Of a DNA stretch of 64,000 nt, positions 17,979 to 26,256 are shown in pieces. The notes below the pieces were generated by a model, which worked only from the letters and a program-made list of their open reading frames with translations, was not told the origin of the DNA and searched no databases. Position numbers and translations under genes: made by a program. Position 1 is the stretch's first letter; every line of letters begins with the position of its first letter. Source of the DNA: Bacillota bacterium. GTDB lineage: Bacteria; Bacillota; Clostridia; Lachnospirales; Anaerotignaceae. The DNA lies in assembly GCA_021768705.1 (NCBI GenBank), contig JAETUG010000001.1, positions 124,001 through 188,000 on the forward strand. The letters are read 5' to 3'.

Positions 17979-18509
17979 TCACTTCACAGCGATCTGACAC
18001 ATCTGCATGGTTTTCAAGGCAGCTTCATGGCTTTCCGGTGTGACACCGGCACAACAGGAAGCATCCACACTGATCTTCACCTCGGGCAGTCTTGCTTTCA
18101 GAAGCATAGCATTGGAAACAACGCAAATATCTGTACAAAGCCCAACCAGTTCGATCTCGCATTCCTCTGCGGGCAAACCGGCAAATTCCATCACCATCAT
18201 ATCTGCCAGCTCCAAAGAACCAAAGGTGGGTTTATTCATAACAACTGCACTACCCAGAGCTGCCTTTACCTTGTCGTTAATCTCCCATCCATGGGTTCCT
18301 TCGATACAGTGTATCACAGGCAGATTTTCGCCTTCCTGGGTCTGCAGATAGTCATCCTGATGCGTATCTCTTGTGGCATAAACCTGATCCTTAGGATATT
18401 CGTTGATCTTTGCTACTACGTTATCTACAATGGCTTCCGCTTCGTCCGTACCCAAAGAGCCATCAATAAAGTCATTCTGCATATCTACTACGATCAAAAT
18501 CTTTTTCAT
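17979..18509 (-). CDS. Isochorismatase/nicotinamidase-like cysteine hydrolase
   Basis: A 176-residue hydrolase of the isochorismatase superfamily, nicotinamidase branch, which deamidates small amides. The Asp-Lys-Cys triad is visible: Asp10 in VVDMQNDF, Lys93 in MNKPTFGS and Cys129 in GLCTDICV. A role in NAD salvage (nicotinamide to nicotinate) is plausible but the substrate is not proven by sequence; some relatives act on other amides. ATG 18509 follows GGAAAGGAAGAGGGAAA; a start 42 bases earlier is less likely. It probably forms an operon with the M29 aminopeptidase. Confidence 0.9.
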   Translation of the reverse strand: MKKILIVVDMQNDFIDGSLGTDEAEAIVDNVVAKINEYPKDQVYATRDTHQDDYLQTQEGENLPVIHCIEGTHGWEINDKVKAALGSAVVMNKPTFGSLELADMMVMEFAGLPAEECEIELVGLCTDICVVSNAMLLKARLPEVKISVDASCCAGVTPESHEAALKTMQMCQIAVK

Positions 18510-18600
18510 TTTCCCTCTTCCTTTCCCTGTTTCCAGGTGAACTTGATTCATACTGAATTTAGTGTACCACGGAGGAGGATTTCTTTCAAGCCAACTGTCT

Positions 18601-19683
18601 TTACATCTCTGTGCCGCCCCATTCCACTACAGTGAAGCCCTCTCTCTGCAAAGTGGGCAATTTCTGTTCGGGAATGTCCACAGGCTCTTCCAATGCTTTA
18701 AACGCCATAAATACACGGAGCATATTGTCAGGCTCAGGGGTAATGTTCAGCTTTGCAGATTCATCGTAATTTTCCCACTGGAAGGAAATCAGGTTGTAGG
18801 CGTTATCCAGCATATAGGGCAGCCAGTATACGATAAATTCATTATATTCTCTGGGGGTCATACCCATGGCAGAGAGTTTTTCCTGCAGGAAAGCGACAGT
18901 ATCCTCCCCTTTTACAACAAACCCTTCAGAGAAGTCCATTTCGCCATAGCCTTCTCCTTCCCAGAAAAGATAGGAATATTCTTTTCCATCGGCGTGGTTC
19001 GTCAGTGTGCCGTCAGGCTGAGCAGTTACTTTCCAACCATCGTTGTAGGAAGGATAGGTTACCGTCAGATCACAATCCACTTTCACAGAAACCTCTGTTG
19101 TTTCTTCGGGATAAAGATAAAGGATAGGTTTTCTGTAAGCAATGGGGGTATCATCAGGATATTTTGAAGGAAGGGAATTTAGTTCAATCACCTTTTCCGT
19201 TTCACACCAATCCACCCGTATATCCAACATTCTCGCCAAATCTCTCACTTTATAAAAGGTATAGCCATCAATAACGTATCCCTCTAAATCACGAGAGAAA
19301 TTCAGTCCCCATAAATCTTGAGCCATCACTCGTGCGCTGGAACGTATTCCCTCTTTTTCTGTAGTACCTATTGTATAAACAGGTGCTCCTTCCACCGGCA
19401 CATAATCCCGATTTCTTTTAATTTCAATAAAACGAAACTCCGGATTATAACCTACATCAAAATGATGCCATTCTTCTTTCATATATTGCGTTGCCGCTTC
19501 TGCTACATCCCTTAGGCGAAAATAATTATATCCATCAATGTTATAGCATTGCATGATCGTATCATGCCCATCCCAGGTCACCTCCTGCTGATTTGGAATT
19601 GCCATTTTCATTTCCGGTTCTGCTGCATACGCCGTTGTCCCCATCATGCATACTGCCAGCATCATTGCAAAAAATCTCTTCAT
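18601..19683 (-). CDS. Secreted protein of unknown function
   Basis: A 360-residue exported protein. A clear signal peptide (MKRFFAMMLAVCMMGTTAYA) is followed by a region with two stalk-like blocks, GYNYFRLRDVAEAA and GYTFYKVRDLARML, as in copper amine oxidase N-terminal domains. The C-terminal half starts KPILYLYPEETTEVSVKV and contains NDGWKVTAQPDG and YLFWEGEGYG, a module I recall from many uncharacterised clostridial proteins. No catalytic motif is evident. AGGAGGAAAAGGT precedes ATG 19683. Monocistronic. Confidence 0.78.
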   Translation of the reverse strand: MKRFFAMMLAVCMMGTTAYAAEPEMKMAIPNQQEVTWDGHDTIMQCYNIDGYNYFRLRDVAEAATQYMKEEWHHFDVGYNPEFRFIEIKRNRDYVPVEGAPVYTIGTTEKEGIRSSARVMAQDLWGLNFSRDLEGYVIDGYTFYKVRDLARMLDIRVDWCETEKVIELNSLPSKYPDDTPIAYRKPILYLYPEETTEVSVKVDCDLTVTYPSYNDGWKVTAQPDGTLTNHADGKEYSYLFWEGEGYGEMDFSEGFVVKGEDTVAFLQEKLSAMGMTPREYNEFIVYWLPYMLDNAYNLISFQWENYDESAKLNITPEPDNMLRVFMAFKALEEPVDIPEQKLPTLQREGFTVVEWGGTEM

Positions 19684-19807
19684 ACCTTTTCCTCCTTTTT
19701 TATTACCAGATCATGCCAAAATTCTTTTCTTTATCATAGCACTCCAAGGTTACAGCACGGTAACAAAATTCCTAAGAAATTCTTACGATTTTCCCCCTCC
19801 TTTCCCC

Positions 19808-19840
19808 TTGACATAGGCGGCTCCTTCGGTTTATCATAAT
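19808..19840 (+). promoter_or_regulatory. Probable promoter of the proS leader
   Basis: TTGACA at 19808-19813 with an AT-rich TTATCATAAT at 19831-19840. Spacing to the best -10 (CATAAT) is longer than optimal, so the exact -10 is uncertain. Confidence 0.45.
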
Positions 19841-19854
19841 ATCTGTGAAAAACA

Positions 19855-20076
19855 ATGACAGGGAATAGTAAAAAAGACCCTTGCCCCCAGAAAATAGGCG
19901 GTCGATGCGAGCCTTGGCAAACCTTTTTGAACCTGCCCCTTGAGTTCCGCAAGGAAAATGCGGCGTAGTTCGGCGTTAACGATTCCGAGAGGACAGCTGC
20001 TGCTGTCAATAAGGGTGGCACCGCCGAATGACCTTGGTCCCTTTTCCGTTTTACGGAGGGAGCAGGGATTTTTTGT
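19855..20076 (+). promoter_or_regulatory. T-box riboswitch of proS
   Basis: Stem I carries the AGTA bulge (19867-19870) opposite a specifier loop starting GAA (19929-19931). Stem III is GACAGC / GCTGTC (about 19992-20007). The T-box sequence AGGGTGGCACCGC lies at 20012-20024 and a terminator with a T run at 20032-20076. Reading directly after GAA gives CCT (Pro), but alignment with the pheS leader in this window and with remembered B. subtilis glyQS gives CTG (Leu). The TGGC of the T-box predicts discriminator G, expected for neither. The riboswitch is clear; its tRNA partner is presumed tRNA-Pro from proS. Confidence 0.88.
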
Positions 20077-20108
20077 TTTTAGAAGAAATTTTTGAGGAGG
20101 AATACAAA

Positions 20109-21545
20109 ATGGCAAAAGAGAAGAAATTTGTAGAATCCATCACCGATATGGAAGTGGATTTTCCCCAGTGGTATACTGACGTTGTAAAAAAAGCTGACCT
20201 GACAGAATATTCCAGCCTGAAGGGCTGCATGATCATCCGTCCCTATGGCTATGCCATCTGGGAGCTGCTGCAGAGACAGCTGGATGACCGTTTTAAAGAA
20301 ACAGGCGTAGAAAACGTTTATATGCCCATGTTCATCCCTGAAAGCCTGCTGCAGAAGGAAAAAGATCATGTAGAAGGCTTTGCTCCTGAAGTCGCATGGG
20401 TCACCCATGGCGGTGAAAAGAAACTGGAAGAACGGATCTGCGTCCGTCCCACTTCCGAAACACTGTTCTGCGAACATTACGCAAACATCGTTCAGTCCTA
20501 CCGTGATCTGCCCAAGCTGTACAATCAGTGGTGCTCCGTTGTTCGTTGGGAAAAAACGACCCGTCCTTTCCTGAGAACCATGGAATTCCTGTGGCAGGAA
20601 GGTCATACAGCCCATGCAACAGCAGAAGAGGCCCAGGAAAGAACCATCCAGATGCTGAATGTATATGCTGATTTCTGCCGTGATGTACTGGCAATCCCCG
20701 TTATCAAAGGCGAAAAAACAGAAAAAGAACGTTTCGCAGGCGCAGCCCACACCTTCACTATCGAATCTCTGATGCACGACGGGAAAGCCCTGCAGTCCGG
20801 CACCAGCCATAACTTTGGCGATGGCTTTGCACAGGCTTTCGGCATCCAGTATACAGATAAGGAAAATAAACTGCAGTATGTTCACCAGACAAGCTGGGGT
20901 ATGACAACCCGTATGATCGGTGCGATTATTATGGTACATGGCGATAACAGTGGTCTGGTACTGCCTCCCAGAATCGCTCCTACACAGGTAATCATCGTTC
21001 CCATCGCCCAGAAAAAAGAAGGCGTACTGGATAAGGCTGCAGAACTGAAAAACAGACTGCATAAGGTTTGCCGTGTGAAACTGGATGATTCTGATAAATC
21101 TGCCGGCTGGAAATTCTCCGAATATGAAATGAAGGGTGTTCCTATCCGTCTGGAAATCGGCCCCAAAGATATCGAACAGAACCAGTGCGTACTGGCCAGA
21201 AGAGATACAGGCGAAAAGATCTTCGTTTCTCTGGATGAACTGGAAACAAAAATTCCCGCACTGCTGGATGAAATCCATGAAAATCTGCTGAAAAAAGCAA
21301 CAGAACGTCGGGATTCCAAAACATACACGGCAACAAACATGGAAGAATTTGAAAAAATCATCAACGAAACACCCGGCTTCATCAAAGCAATGTGGTGCGG
21401 CGATCAGGCCTGCGAAGATGCCATCAAGGAAAAAACAGCAGCAACCAGCAGATGTATTCCCTTTGAACAGGAAGAAATCTCTGATGTTTGCGTATGCTGC
21501 GGCAAAAAAGCCAAACATATGGTATATTGGGGCAGAGCATACTAA
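20109..21545 (+). CDS. proS: Prolyl-tRNA synthetase, archaeal/eukaryal-like type
   Basis: Class II synthetase charging tRNA-Pro. The 478 residues lack the INS editing insertion of standard bacterial ProRS (about 570). The C-terminus has a Cys-rich putative zinc site (SRCIPF, CVCCGKK) and ends in Tyr, all features of the archaeal/eukaryal-like class found in some Clostridia. Class motifs include [20 protein letters not shown] and [13 protein letters not shown]. Start 20109 follows GAGGAGGAATACAAA; an upstream in-frame ATG would lie in the T-box terminator. Expression is controlled by the T-box just upstream. Confidence 0.97.
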   Translation: MAKEKKFVESITDMEVDFPQWYTDVVKKADLTEYSSLKGCMIIRPYGYAIWELLQRQLDDRFKETGVENVYMPMFIPESLLQKEKDHVEGFAPEVAWVTHGGEKKLEERICVRPTSETLFCEHYANIVQSYRDLPKLYNQWCSVVRWEKTTRPFLRTMEFLWQEGHTAHATAEEAQERTIQMLNVYADFCRDVLAIPVIKGEKTEKERFAGAAHTFTIESLMHDGKALQSGTSHNFGDGFAQAFGIQYTDKENKLQYVHQTSWGMTTRMIGAIIMVHGDNSGLVLPPRIAPTQVIIVPIAQKKEGVLDKAAELKNRLHKVCRVKLDDSDKSAGWKFSEYEMKGVPIRLEIGPKDIEQNQCVLARRDTGEKIFVSLDELETKIPALLDEIHENLLKKATERRDSKTYTATNMEEFEKIINETPGFIKAMWCGDQACEDAIKEKTAATSRCIPFEQEEISDVCVCCGKKAKHMVYWGRAY

Positions 21546-21556
21546 TATTCTGACAT

Positions 21557-21761
21557 ATAAAAAGAGGTATGAAATGTAGTGGCGGCTTAAGAAAACATTA
21601 TTCCAATTTTTTATTGATTTCTTAAGCCGCACTGCGAGGATGTCCCGAAATAAGAGAACATTTTACATAAAAGAAAAATCGAAAGAAACCTTGATTTCAA
21701 GTTTTTCTTTCGATTTTTTGTTTTCTTATCGGGACTCCTCTAAATCCACGCCTCTTTTTAT
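21557..21761. repeat. Nested inverted-repeat region between proS and an EamA gene
   Basis: An outer perfect 11-bp inverted repeat, ATAAAAAGAGG (21557-21567) / CCTCTTTTTAT (21751-21761), encloses two structures: a 13-bp hairpin GCGGCTTAAGAAA (21582-21594 / 21618-21630), and a nested pair in which GTCCCGA...AAC (21642-21659 / 21720-21735) surrounds a 15-bp hairpin AAAAATCGAAAGAAA (21674-21688 / 21704-21718). The inner hairpin with T tracts should terminate both converging genes. The right end overlaps the stop codon of the minus-strand gene, so this is not a simple insertion. Confidence 0.55.
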
Positions 21762-22639
21762 TTTTTCTGCCCCTTTAAATTGAACAACAGCAGTCCCGAA
21801 ATAATCACTGCACCGCCAATAAAGGTTCCCATACCTGGTACCTCCCGCAGCAGCAAAAAGCTCATCAGCGCAGACAGCAGCGGAGAAAGGAACATAAAAT
21901 TCGCCACCTCACTAGTCTTTTCCGCATAGACCATGGCTTTCCCCCAAAGGATACAGCCTACAGCATTGGAAATGATCGACAGATACAACAGAGAAAGAAT
22001 ATGTTTCCCCTCCCCTGTTGCCATTTCCCGAAACCCATCTACGGACCAGAAGCAAAGCCAAACTGCTGCTCCCAACATACTGAAACAGGTGATCTGCATA
22101 GAAGTATAACCCATCGTCACCAGTTTTCTCGTCATAATATTATATCCCGCCCAGGATGCAGCCGAAAGCAACATCCACAGCATGGCCGCATCAATGGAAA
22201 AGGCACCGCCGCTGTCCCACAGCAACAGGATGACTACCCCTGCAAAAGCAATAAAAATGGCACACCAGCTGATGAGATTGATTTTTTCACTATATACTTT
22301 TGCCGCGATGATGGCTGTCATGATAGGCGATGTTGCCACAAGGAGACTGCAGGTAGCAGAAGGCAATGTCTGCAAGCCAATATTCATTGCAACCGTGTAG
22401 ATCACATACCCCAACGCCCCTGACAGAAAAAACAGCGGAATATCCTTTTTTCTGGGCATCTGCATTCCCTGCAGTTTCCCGACCGCCAGCATGAAAAAGC
22501 CTGCAATAAAGCTGCGGATAAACGCCAGAGGAACGACTGTAAAATGCTCCTGCGCGATTTTTGTTAAAGGATATGCCGATGCCCAAAGAAATATGGTAAA
22601 CAGGCTATATCCGATCACTTTCTTTTTTTGTGTTGTCAT
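21758..22639 (-). CDS. EamA/DMT family transporter
   Basis: A 293-residue inner-membrane protein of the drug/metabolite transporter superfamily with about ten hydrophobic helices in two EamA repeats (about 1-140 and 150-290). The start GYSLFTIFLWASAYPLTKIA is typical. Such proteins export amino acids or metabolites; the substrate is not predictable. ATG 22639 follows AAGAAGAGGGGAAAA. It is a close paralogue of the next gene upstream, sharing FLWASA-PLTK-AQE, GKAM-YAE-TSEV-NFMF and a C-terminal GG--II----LFNLKG, so the pair arose by tandem duplication. Confidence 0.92.
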   Translation of the reverse strand: MTTQKKKVIGYSLFTIFLWASAYPLTKIAQEHFTVVPLAFIRSFIAGFFMLAVGKLQGMQMPRKKDIPLFFLSGALGYVIYTVAMNIGLQTLPSATCSLLVATSPIMTAIIAAKVYSEKINLISWCAIFIAFAGVVILLLWDSGGAFSIDAAMLWMLLSAASWAGYNIMTRKLVTMGYTSMQITCFSMLGAAVWLCFWSVDGFREMATGEGKHILSLLYLSIISNAVGCILWGKAMVYAEKTSEVANFMFLSPLLSALMSFLLLREVPGMGTFIGGAVIISGLLLFNLKGQKK

Positions 22640-22741
22640 TTTTCCCCTCTTCTTCCCTTTCAGATTCATCTTTAGACAAGGTACACCTTTTTTTCAAAAA
22701 AAGCAACAAAAAAGGAGTTCTGAAAACTCCCTTTTAAACTT

Positions 22742-23611
22742 TTATTTTCCTTTCAGATTAAATATCACAATACTGATGATAATAATGGCACCGCCAATGA
22801 ATGTGCCTGCATTGGGGATCTCGCTCAGAATGATAAAGCCCATGATCGTGCTCAGCAAAGGGGTGACAAACATAAAATTGGTTACCTCACTGGTGCGTTC
22901 TGCATAACTCATGGCCTTCCCCCACAAAAAATATGCAGTAGCACTGGGGAATGCCCCCAGATACAGCAGCGCAATGATATGACTGGTACTCGCCCCTGCC
23001 AATTGTCGGAAGCCTTCCCCTGCCCAGAAGCCCAAAAGGATAGCACCGCAGATCATGCTGTATGTAACAATTTCCAGAGCGTTATAGCCCATAGCAGAAA
23101 GCTTTCTTGTCACGACGTTGTAGCCACAGAATACGATGGATGCGCCCAAAGTCCAGATTAGTCCAATATTGATGGAGAAAACACCTTCCCACAACAGCAG
23201 GATCAACACGCCAATAAAAGCAGAAAGGATCGCCGCCCAACCAATGGGCTTGATCTTTTCACCATAAAATCTGGATGCCACTACTGCGGTCAAAATGGGC
23301 GTTATCGCAATGATGATACTGGATGTGGCAGAGGTCAGGGTCAGGATACCCGTATTAAAGGTAATCATATATCCCGTAAAACCCAGACCACCAGATACGA
23401 AAAACAAAGGGATATGTTTTTTCTGGGGCAGCCTGATGCGGCACAGTTTTCCGATGATAATCAGGAATATTGCCGCTGCGGAACAGCGCAGAAATCCCAA
23501 GGGAATCGATGTAAACTGTTCCTGCGCCACCTTTGTCAGTGGAAATGCCGACGCCCAAAGGAAAACAGTCAAAAAACTCAAACCAAATACTTTTTTCTTA
23601 TTCGTTGCCAT
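22742..23611 (-). CDS. EamA/DMT family transporter, tandem paralogue
   Basis: A 289-residue ten-helix EamA transporter, the upstream member of a duplicated pair; many segments match the neighbour almost word for word. AGGAGGAAATACAA precedes ATG 23611. The 102-base gap between the two holds no obvious terminator, so both may be on one transcript. Divergence between the copies suggests different substrates, but neither can be named. Confidence 0.92.
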   Translation of the reverse strand: MATNKKKVFGLSFLTVFLWASAFPLTKVAQEQFTSIPLGFLRCSAAAIFLIIIGKLCRIRLPQKKHIPLFFVSGGLGFTGYMITFNTGILTLTSATSSIIIAITPILTAVVASRFYGEKIKPIGWAAILSAFIGVLILLLWEGVFSINIGLIWTLGASIVFCGYNVVTRKLSAMGYNALEIVTYSMICGAILLGFWAGEGFRQLAGASTSHIIALLYLGAFPSATAYFLWGKAMSYAERTSEVTNFMFVTPLLSTIMGFIILSEIPNAGTFIGGAIIIISIVIFNLKGK

Positions 23612-23859
23612 TTGTATTTCCTCCTAAAATACGAAACAAATAAATGGGAAAAAAGAGTGGAAGGAATATCGAAAAGTGCAGACATTGAGCCGTAATGCCT
23701 ACCTATTTTCACTCCTCTTTCAAATGCATTATAACAAATATATGTTAATAATACAACACTATTGTTCGTTATTTTTTACATTCGTGTGGATTTTTTTCAA
23801 AAACAAAAAAATTCTCATCTTTTGCCGAAAGGATTCTATGGAAACCGTTTTGAAAAATC

Positions 23860-23888
23860 TTGCTTTTTTCAATGGATTGTATTATAAT
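23860..23888 (+). promoter_or_regulatory. Promoter of the tRNA-Thr unit
   Basis: TTGCTT (23860-23865), 17-base spacer, TATAAT (23883-23888). Transcription would cover the tRNA-like segment and tRNA-Thr and end at the terminator at 24080-24126. The preceding 250 bases (from 23612) are AT-rich and show nothing else convincing. Confidence 0.65.
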
Positions 23889-23910
23889 GTTTTCCAGTTG
23901 TTAAATTTGC

Positions 23911-23981
23911 ACTGTGGCTTAGCTGACAGAGCAGTTGATTCCTGTTATAGTTAGGTGTGTAAGTACTGACCAGGACACAGT
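23911..23981 (+). pseudogene. tRNA-like remnant upstream of tRNA-Thr
   Basis: ACTGTG (23911-23916) and CACAGT (23976-23981) form an acceptor-like stem around 71 bases. The 5' half reads like a tRNA D-arm and anticodon stem (TTAGCTGACAGAGCAGTTGA), but the D-loop lacks GG, the anticodon stem does not pair and no TTCGA T-loop is present. It sits between the promoter and tRNA-Thr. It may be a decayed tRNA or a leader with tRNA-like shape. Confidence 0.4.
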
Positions 23982-24004
23982 AAAATTAAAAAAGTATAAA
24001 ATAT

Positions 24005-24077
<73 letters not shown>

Positions 24078-24079
24078 GG

Positions 24080-24126
24080 AAACAAGAAACAGCTAAAACC
24101 TTAAGGTTTCAGCTGTTTCTTGTTTT
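24080..24126 (+). terminator. Terminator of the tRNA-Thr unit
   Basis: A roughly 20-bp stem, AACAAGAAACAGCT with AAACC / GGTTT and AGCTGTTTCTTGTT, loop about four bases, then TTTATT. Confidence 0.9.
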
Positions 24127-24211
24127 ATTGATTTTATCCAGACTTGCGGGAAAAGAATATTTTTCTTATAATATTCTGGTGAATAAATTTCACAGAAGAA
24201 AGGAGAGCGTC

Positions 24212-25447
24212 ATGCAGAAAAAAGATATACTTGAACTGAAGCGTCGCTTCAAAAAAGATGCCTGCACTTTTACAAAAATGCGCGGCTGCTATGTAGACAG
24301 TCAGAAAAATATTGTTTTACATATCAATGAGACCTTCCTCAATCTAGAAGAAGAGGAATTTTATAAATATCTGGAAATCGCCAAAAAAGCCCTTTCCGGC
24401 ACCATCGGCAACAACCTGTTGGAGCTTTCCTTCCTGAAAGATGAAGCAGGCACCGAAGCCCAGAAGTTCTTCCTTGCCCTCAGAGACAGCGGTCTGAAAG
24501 GCGATGGTCTGCTGGATCTGCTTTATGAACGCATCATCAGAGAATATGAATACGCAGGGAACTACCTGATCCTGCTTTTCCATGATGCCTATGATGTCAT
24601 CACAAAAACCACAGACAACAACAAACTGGACGAATCTGAAGAGGTCTATGAATATATCCTCTGCGCCATCTGCCCTGTAGAACTGACAAAGGCAGGGCTG
24701 GGGTATCATAAGGATAAAAATATCATCGCTCCCCGTATCCGTGACTGGGTGGTATCCGTTCCGGAAACCGGCTTCCTTTTCCCTGCCTTCTCCGACCGAA
24801 GCAGTGATGTAAACGCCATGGGGTATTTCGTAAAGGATGCCAAAAAGGCCCAGCCCGATTTTATGCGTGAAGCCTTGGGCTGCGAACCCAAACGCACCGC
24901 CACAGAGGAAAAGAAAGCCTTCCATGGAATCTTGAAAGAAGTGATTTCTGCAGAAGTGGAAGATCCCACCAATCTGATTCTGGATATCCAGCAGGATCTC
25001 AGCGATATGGTAGACGAGCATAAGAATGTATTTGAAAATGAACCTGTCCTTCTGACTGCTCCTGCCATTCGGGAAGCCATGGCGGATAAAGGTCTTTCCG
25101 AAGATGTAATCGCCAAGGTAGAGGAAATCTGTCAGGAAGAATTTGGCGACGCTCCTCCCCTTGCAGAAAACCTCATCGACAATAAGGCCCTGAATGCCCG
25201 TGCCGCTGCAAAAAAAGCAGAGGTTCTGGCACTGGAAGTGGAGGCACTGAAACAGCAGTTAGAAGAAAAGGCAGAAACCACTCCCACCGAAGCACCTGAA
25301 AAAGAGATCATCCTGCAGGTCTCCCCCGAAAAACTGCCTGTCATCAAAACAGAACTCATCGATGGCAAAAAATGTATCGTCATCCCTTTGGAAGAAGATG
25401 AACACGCCACCATCAATGGTAGCAAGCTGGAGGATGCGCCCTTTTAA
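24212..25447 (+). CDS. DUF4317 domain-containing protein
   Basis: A 411-residue cytoplasmic protein of the clostridial DUF4317 family, function unknown. The N-terminus MQKKDILELKRRFKKDACTF and LNLEEEEFYKYLEIAKKALS are highly characteristic. A coiled-coil-prone, Glu/Lys-rich segment lies at about 340-370 before a short C-terminal domain. Start 24212 follows AGAAAGGAGAGCGTC; an upstream in-frame start would overlap the tRNA terminator. Monocistronic; a multi-hairpin element follows. Confidence 0.9.
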   Translation: MQKKDILELKRRFKKDACTFTKMRGCYVDSQKNIVLHINETFLNLEEEEFYKYLEIAKKALSGTIGNNLLELSFLKDEAGTEAQKFFLALRDSGLKGDGLLDLLYERIIREYEYAGNYLILLFHDAYDVITKTTDNNKLDESEEVYEYILCAICPVELTKAGLGYHKDKNIIAPRIRDWVVSVPETGFLFPAFSDRSSDVNAMGYFVKDAKKAQPDFMREALGCEPKRTATEEKKAFHGILKEVISAEVEDPTNLILDIQQDLSDMVDEHKNVFENEPVLLTAPAIREAMADKGLSEDVIAKVEEICQEEFGDAPPLAENLIDNKALNARAAAKKAEVLALEVEALKQQLEEKAETTPTEAPEKEIILQVSPEKLPVIKTELIDGKKCIVIPLEEDEHATINGSKLEDAPF

Positions 25448-25458
25448 AAATGCTTGTG

Positions 25459-25575
25459 AAAAGCATTCGTAAGGCTTTGCCTTACTCATTGATTTGCTCC
25501 GCAAATCTCTTTCAGTTCCTACATGGACTGCACCTTGCAAGCAAAGCCAGTCCATATCGGAACTAAAATGCTTTT
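25459..25575. repeat. Multi-hairpin intergenic element, copy 2
   Basis: A closing stem AAAAGCATT (25459-25467) / AATGCTTTT (25567-25575) encloses mini-hairpins GTAAGGC-ttt-GCCTTAC (25469-25485) and GATTTGC-tcc-GCAAATC (25491-25507), then a long hairpin AGTTCC...ATGGACTG / CAGTCCAT...GGAACT (25514-25564). Read on the minus strand this is the same order as copy 1 (2081-2201), and one mini-hairpin shares the core TTTGCGGAGCAAA. The fold is cloverleaf-like and the function unknown. Confidence 0.6.
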
Positions 25576-25590
25576 CTCCGCTTTTACAAC

Positions 25591-25637
25591 AAAAAATGGT
25601 CATTTCCTGCAATCAAAAGCAGAAATGACCATTTTTC
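25591..25637. terminator. Bidirectional terminator, DUF4317 gene / rubrerythrin
   Basis: AAAAATGGTCATTTCTGC pairs with GCAGAAATGACCATTTTT around an eight-base loop, with A and T tracts on both sides. Confidence 0.88.
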
Positions 25638-25647
25638 ATTTTACGGT

Positions 25648-26238
25648 TTATTTTGTATAGGGTGCCAGTTCCAAGCGGATAAAGAACCCTCTGTCATGAT
25701 CGCAGACAGGGCATTTCATGGGTGCTTCCTTCCCTTCGTAAACGAAACCGCAGTTCAGGCACATCCATTTACATTCCACATCATTGATGAACAGCTTATT
25801 CTGTTCCAGCAGGTCTGCCAGCTGACCGAAGCGGTCACCGTGGATTTTTTCAATGCCCGCAATATGATGGAAGGATGCCGCCACCTTGGGGAAGCCTTCT
25901 TCCATGGCTTTGTCGCCAAAAGCTTTATACACAGGGTCAAACTCTTCATATTCGTTATGCTGAGCTGCTCGCAAAACTTCCAGCACAGATTCATAAATAT
26001 CCACAGGATAACTGCCATTGATATGAATATTTTCCCCCGACAGCTCCTTCAGGTGGTTATAAAAGATTTCCGCATGCTCCTTTTCCTGATTGGCGGTGAA
26101 GGTAAACACTGCCTCTACCACATGCATCTTCTGCTGCTTCGCCTGGGATGCTGCAAAGGTATAGCGGTTTCTGGCCTGGCTTTCCCCTGCAAATGCCCGC
26201 ATCAGGTTTTCCTTTGTTTCACTGCTTTTGAAATCCAT
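25648..26238 (-). CDS. Rubrerythrin
   Basis: A 196-residue peroxide reductase of anaerobes. The N-terminal four-helix ferritin-like domain (about 1-150) carries the diiron ligands, with visible motifs ESQARNRYTF, ANQEKEHAEIF and FHHIAGIEKIHGDRF. The C-terminal rubredoxin-like domain has MCLNCG and MKCPVCDHD, giving a Cys4 iron site. Full length and intact. It reduces hydrogen peroxide using electrons ultimately from NADH or reduced rubredoxin. An 18-base gap after the oxidoreductase gene upstream suggests co-transcription, fitting protection of an oxygen-sensitive enzyme. Confidence 0.96.
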   Translation of the reverse strand: MDFKSSETKENLMRAFAGESQARNRYTFAASQAKQQKMHVVEAVFTFTANQEKEHAEIFYNHLKELSGENIHINGSYPVDIYESVLEVLRAAQHNEYEEFDPVYKAFGDKAMEEGFPKVAASFHHIAGIEKIHGDRFGQLADLLEQNKLFINDVECKWMCLNCGFVYEGKEAPMKCPVCDHDRGFFIRLELAPYTK

Positions 26239-26256
26239 TTCTCATCCTCCTTCTGT

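Noticed and set aside
20079-21632. 517-codon open frame antisense to proS
   Set aside because: Lies fully opposite a certain synthetase gene; Cys/Phe/His-rich composition is that of a mirrored coding strand, and there is no ribosome binding site.
21557-21761. Reading the nested repeats as a MITE or insertion sequence
   Set aside because: No transposase, no target-site duplication, and one end overlaps the stop codon of a normal gene.
23676-23954. 92-codon open frame before tRNA-Thr
   Set aside because: Runs through the promoter and the tRNA-like segment, has no ribosome binding site and is rich in Phe/Leu from AT-rich DNA.
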